Below are positions 33,857 to 36,580 of a stretch of DNA of 36,580 bases, one piece after another. Under the pieces are notes generated by a model that was given only the letters and a program-made list of their open reading frames with translations, searched no databases and was not told the origin of the DNA. The number at the start of each line of letters is the position of its first letter. Position 1 is the first letter of the stretch. The stretch comes from Bacteroidota bacterium (GTDB lineage Bacteria > Bacteroidota > Ignavibacteria > UBA10030 > UBA6906): the NCBI GenBank assembly GCA_017860635.1, contig JAGDMK010000025.1:1-36580 (forward strand). The letters run 5' to 3'. A program made the translations under genes and the position numbers.

Positions 33857-35203
33857 TCACTTTTCCGGGACGTACTGAAATGTTTCGAGGAAACTTGTAT
33901 CGAATGTGCCGCGGGCAAAGCGGTCGTCCTGCATCACCTGTCGGTGGAACGGAATCGTTGTTTTGATCCCTTCAATGGTGAATTCGTCGAGGGCAGAGGC
34001 CATCTTTGAGACAGCCCCGTCGCGAGTTTGCGCAAAGACGATCAGCTTTGCGATAAGCGAATCGTAATAGGGCGGAACGTGATACCCGGTATAGCTGTGG
34101 GTGTCCACGCGCACGCCGAAGCCGCCCGGCATGTGGAAATCCGTGATCTTGCCCGGGCTGGGCCTGAAGTTGTGCTCCGGGTCTTCCGCGTTGATCCGGC
34201 ATTCGATCGCATGTCCGCGCTGCACGATCTTCTTCCGGGGAAGGCGCTCGCCCGCCGCCACCTGAAGCTGCAGCTTGACCAGATCGTGGCCGGTTACCTG
34301 CTCCGTCACGGGGTGCTCGACCTGGATCCTGGTGTTCATCTCCATGAAATAGAAGTTCCGGTCCTTGTCGACCAGGAATTCAATCGTGCCGGCGTTCTCG
34401 TATCCGACGGCCTTGCATCCTTTGATCGCCGCTTCACCCATTTGTTCGCGAAGCGCATCGCTGACGAACGGTGACGGGGATTCTTCGATGAGTTTCTGGT
34501 GGCGGCGCTGGACAGAACAGTCGCGCTCCCCGAAATGGATGGCATTGTTGTACTGGTCGCCGAACACCTGAATTTCGATATGATGCGGCTGTTCGACGAA
34601 CTTCTCGATGTAGACCCCCGCATCACCGAACGCCTGCTCGGCTTCATGCTGTGCGGTCTGGAGGGCCTGTTCCATCTCTGAGGGCTCCCGAACGACCCGC
34701 ATCCCGCGCCCGCCGCCGCCGGCAACCGCCTTGATGATGACGGGAAAACCGATGCTTGCCGCAATCTCGATCGCTTCGCCTGCCGATTTGACAACCCCCT
34801 CGCTTCCGGGGATGACGGGGACACCAGCCTTCTTCATGGTCTCTTTCGCCAACGCTTTGTCGCCCATCGCAGAAATCATCTCCGCACTCGGGCCTATGAA
34901 CTTGATGCCCGTCGACGCACAGATCTCCGCGAAGCTGGCGTTCTCCGCAAGGAAACCATAGCCCGGATGGATGGCATCGGCATTCGTGATCTCCGCAGCG
35001 GCGATGATGCGCGGAATCTTCAGATAACTTTCCTTGCCGGGAGGTGGTCCGATGCACACTGCCTCATCCGCAAACCGCACGTGCAGGGAATCCATGTCAG
35101 CCTGCGAATAGACGGCAACGGTCTTGATGCCGAATTGCTTGCAGACACGGATGATGCGCAGGGCGATTTCCCCGCGGTTGGCGATGAGGACTTTGTTGAA
35201 CAC
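33857..35203 (-). CDS. accC: Acetyl-CoA carboxylase, biotin carboxylase subunit
   Basis: The 448-aa ATP-grasp enzyme carboxylates biotin on AccB, the first step of malonyl-CoA formation. Seen: [34 protein letters not shown]116 and K159 at the ATP site with the glycine-rich [11 protein letters not shown] (161-171), [33 protein letters not shown] with catalytic Arg/Glu, and ECRINAEDP. It starts 29 bp after accB and is followed by gcvH. The carboxyltransferase genes accA and accD are not in the window. Confidence 0.97.
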   Translation of the reverse strand: MFNKVLIANRGEIALRIIRVCKQFGIKTVAVYSQADMDSLHVRFADEAVCIGPPPGKESYLKIPRIIAAAEITNADAIHPGYGFLAENASFAEICASTGIKFIGPSAEMISAMGDKALAKETMKKAGVPVIPGSEGVVKSAGEAIEIAASIGFPVIIKAVAGGGGRGMRVVREPSEMEQALQTAQHEAEQAFGDAGVYIEKFVEQPHHIEIQVFGDQYNNAIHFGERDCSVQRRHQKLIEESPSPFVSDALREQMGEAAIKGCKAVGYENAGTIEFLVDKDRNFYFMEMNTRIQVEHPVTEQVTGHDLVKLQLQVAAGERLPRKKIVQRGHAIECRINAEDPEHNFRPSPGKITDFHMPGGFGVRVDTHSYTGYHVPPYYDSLIAKLIVFAQTRDGAVSKMASALDEFTIEGIKTTIPFHRQVMQDDRFARGTFDTSFLETFQYVPEK

Positions 35204-35232
35204 GCGGATGCTTCCGGAGTTCGGGCGAGAGG

Positions 35233-35760
35233 CTACGATTTGTCGACGACAAACAGGACCTGGTCGTACTCGACCGGTTGCCCGTTTTCCACCAGGATCT
35301 TGACGATCTTCCCGGCGATATCAGCTTCTATCTCATTCATCAACTTCATCGCTTCAACGATGCAGAGGACCGTCCCGGGCTGGATCTCAGACCCCACCTG
35401 GACGAAAGGTGCTGCGTCAGGGGCAGGGGCGCGGTAGAATGTTCCGACGATCGGGGATCGTATTTCGTGGAGAGTGGGTGCAGGAGAGACGGCAGCCGGA
35501 GGTGCCGGAACTCCCGGTGGCGCCGGGATTGCTCCCGGCTGGGGTCCCTGTGTCGCCGCAGGGGGCAACGGCGGCGGGGGGTATCCGGCCAGCCGCGACA
35601 TATCCATTACCCAGGGCCCGGGCATGCCGGCTCCCGGCCCACTGCCGCGCTGAGGGTGCTTGGCTATCCGAACTTTCTTCCCCTCCTCCTCGATCTCAAT
35701 CTCGTCAACTTCACTTTCGGACAACAGCTTTACCAGCTTCTTTACCAACGTCAGGTCCAT
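35233..35760 (-). CDS. accB: Acetyl-CoA carboxylase biotin carboxyl carrier protein
   Basis: A 175-aa carrier. Residues 1-36 are the N-terminal helical/charged region ([20 protein letters not shown]), residues 40-97 a long Pro/Ala/Gly-rich flexible linker, and residues 100-175 the biotinyl domain with [17 protein letters not shown] and biotin-accepting K139 in [15 protein letters not shown]. It lies 22 bp after efp and 29 bp before accC, the widespread efp-accB-accC arrangement. Confidence 0.97.
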   Translation of the reverse strand: MDLTLVKKLVKLLSESEVDEIEIEEEGKKVRIAKHPQRGSGPGAGMPGPWVMDMSRLAGYPPPPLPPAATQGPQPGAIPAPPGVPAPPAAVSPAPTLHEIRSPIVGTFYRAPAPDAAPFVQVGSEIQPGTVLCIVEAMKLMNEIEADIAGKIVKILVENGQPVEYDQVLFVVDKS

Positions 35761-35782
35761 TGTCTCTCCACGGAAGTTGGGC

Positions 35783-36346
35783 TCAATTCTTCACCCGCTC
35801 GATGTACCCCCCCGTCCGCGTGTCGATTTTGATCACATCCCCTTCATTGATAAAGAGTGGCACATTCACCGATGCCCCGGTCTCCACCTGCGCCGGCTTC
35901 GTACCTGCATTGGCGCTGTCCCCCCGGACACCAGGAACCGTTTCCACAACCTTTAATTCGACGGTAATCGGAAGTTCAATCCCGGTGATATCAGTCCCGT
36001 TGAAAAGGATGTCCACCGACTCACCGTCTTTCAGGAAGGCAGCTCCGTCCCCCACCTGCTCCTGCTGCACGGTCAGCTGCTCGTAGTTGTCCTTGTCCAT
36101 GAACACGTAGCCACTGCCATCCCGGTAGAGAAACTGGAATTCTTTCCGCTCTATGCGGACGATTTCAATGGCTTCCCCAGCCCGGAACCGGTTTTCAAGC
36201 ACCTTCCCGCTTTTGAGGTTTTTCAGCTTTGTCCGGACAAACGCCCGCCAGTTTCCAGGGTTGACGTGCTGGAACTCCACCACAGTCCAGAGTTCATTGT
36301 TGTATTTGATGACCAACCCGGGGCGGAAATCAGATGTTGAGGGCAT
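35783..36346 (-). CDS. efp: Translation elongation factor P
   Basis: The 187-aa factor relieves ribosome stalling at proline runs. [20 protein letters not shown] at the N-terminus, [22 protein letters not shown], the [17 protein letters not shown] segment and the C-terminal [17 protein letters not shown] are typical. In the loop that reaches the peptidyl-transferase centre, the residue matching E. coli Lys34 is Asn32 (VNPGNWRAF), so the usual beta-lysylation site is absent; no nearby modification enzyme gene was seen. It is the first gene of the efp-accB-accC-gcvH operon and has a near-consensus promoter about 40 bp upstream. Confidence 0.96.
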   Translation of the reverse strand: MPSTSDFRPGLVIKYNNELWTVVEFQHVNPGNWRAFVRTKLKNLKSGKVLENRFRAGEAIEIVRIERKEFQFLYRDGSGYVFMDKDNYEQLTVQQEQVGDGAAFLKDGESVDILFNGTDITGIELPITVELKVVETVPGVRGDSANAGTKPAQVETGASVNVPLFINEGDVIKIDTRTGGYIERVKN

Positions 36347-36388
36347 AAAGATTAATGGGATTTAACAATGGTGAAGAAACCGAACTTT

Positions 36389-36417
36389 AATATACCCAAG
36401 TGGCCCCCTAATGTCAA
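36389..36417 (-). promoter_or_regulatory. Near-consensus sigma-70 promoter of the efp-accBC-gcvH operon
   Basis: On the minus strand TTGACA (36412-36417) and TATATT (36389-36394) are exactly 17 bp apart. The predicted start is near 36382, giving a leader of about 35 nt before the efp ATG. The region is AT-rich compared with its surroundings. Confidence 0.85.
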
Positions 36418-36420
36418 GAA

Positions 36421-36437
36421 ATACGATCCGATCGTAT
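36421..36437. promoter_or_regulatory. Perfect palindrome just upstream of the efp promoter, candidate operator
   Basis: ATACGAT and ATCGTAT form a perfect 7-bp inverted repeat around CCG. It begins four bases upstream of the -35 hexamer, where an activator or a repressor could act. The sequence does not match FapR, FadR or another fatty-acid regulator box that I can recall. Confidence 0.6.
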
Positions 36438-36549
36438 ACTTTTGAGGTATTCTACACGTTCCGGCGCCCTTTTTCCGCGCGAGGCGAGCGTCCAGCGCGC
36501 GGAGATCACCCTTGTTGCTGAAGAGACGGCCATCCTGATTTCGCCGCCC

Positions 36550-36580
36550 GGCATTCGTGCAGGTGGCATTCGTGCAGGTG
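36550..36580 (+). repeat. 15-bp tandem repeat at the right edge
   Basis: GGCATTCGTGCAGGT occurs twice in a row (36550-36564 and 36565-36579), and the last base of the window fits a third copy. The array may continue outside. The neighbouring stretch, 36440-36549, contains no gene I can recognise. Confidence 0.75.

Noticed and set aside
36350-36579. An open frame on the minus strand entering from the right edge
   Set aside because: It runs straight through the strong efp promoter and has no recognisable domain or credible start, so it is probably chance.

Overview
The window is an ordinary-looking bacterial chromosome segment: GC-rich, densely coded, and read mostly from the minus strand. It carries about 27 protein genes plus the tail of one more. 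No tRNA, rRNA, CRISPR array, insertion sequence or phage gene was recognised. Several starts have good Shine-Dalgarno sites, and two promoters match the sigma-70 consensus closely (TTGACA, 17 bp, TATACT/TATATT). A lipoprotein and a LysM protein with a signal peptide suggest a Gram-negative diderm. The gene set (MqnE-MqnA fusion, AroD-AroE fusion, full-length GcvP, futalosine menaquinone route) would fit a lineage near Bacteroidota/Ignavibacteria or another FCB-type group. That placement is inference from memory, not demonstrated.

Layout. At 1-2264 the tail of a TrkA/KtrA-type K+ channel regulator converges on a membrane-anchored amidohydrolase. At 2485-5589 there are mazG, phoH and a compact two-gene envelope unit (small lipoprotein, then a LysM/coiled-coil periplasmic protein) with its own strong promoter and intrinsic terminator. 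At 5781-11740 an ABC exporter ATPase and permease are followed by an unusual 952-aa protein (TPR, membrane segment, TPR, periplasmic binding domain) and radC.

At 11828-16804 lies a shikimate operon, aroB - aroDE (fused) - aroA - aroC. Its first gene, aroB, is broken by an apparent 88-bp deletion and frameshift. At 16877-25260 is most of the futalosine route from chorismate to menaquinone: ubiE/menG, mqnD, a fused mqnE-mqnA, mqnC, ubiD, ubiX and ubiA (mqnP-like). No gene for the futalosine or aminodeoxyfutalosine hydrolase/deaminase step was seen. Together these two blocks form a nearly continuous chorismate-to-menaquinone region.

At 25310-30181 come guaA and an argF - arcC - COG2403 GTPase unit, which combines ornithine carbamoyltransferase, carbamate kinase and a poorly understood P-loop protein related to cyclic 2,3-diphosphoglycerate synthetase. 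At 30505-36346 gcvP runs rightward against a leftward efp - accB - accC - gcvH operon. That operon has a near-consensus promoter with a perfect palindrome directly upstream.

Items most worth a second look: the broken aroB inside an otherwise intact pathway, the MqnE-MqnA fusion of consecutive enzymes, the TPR/membrane/binding-protein fusion in the ABC-radC unit, the GTPase-arcC-argF unit, and the palindromes at promoters. All assignments come from reading sequence and motifs by eye; no database search was run.
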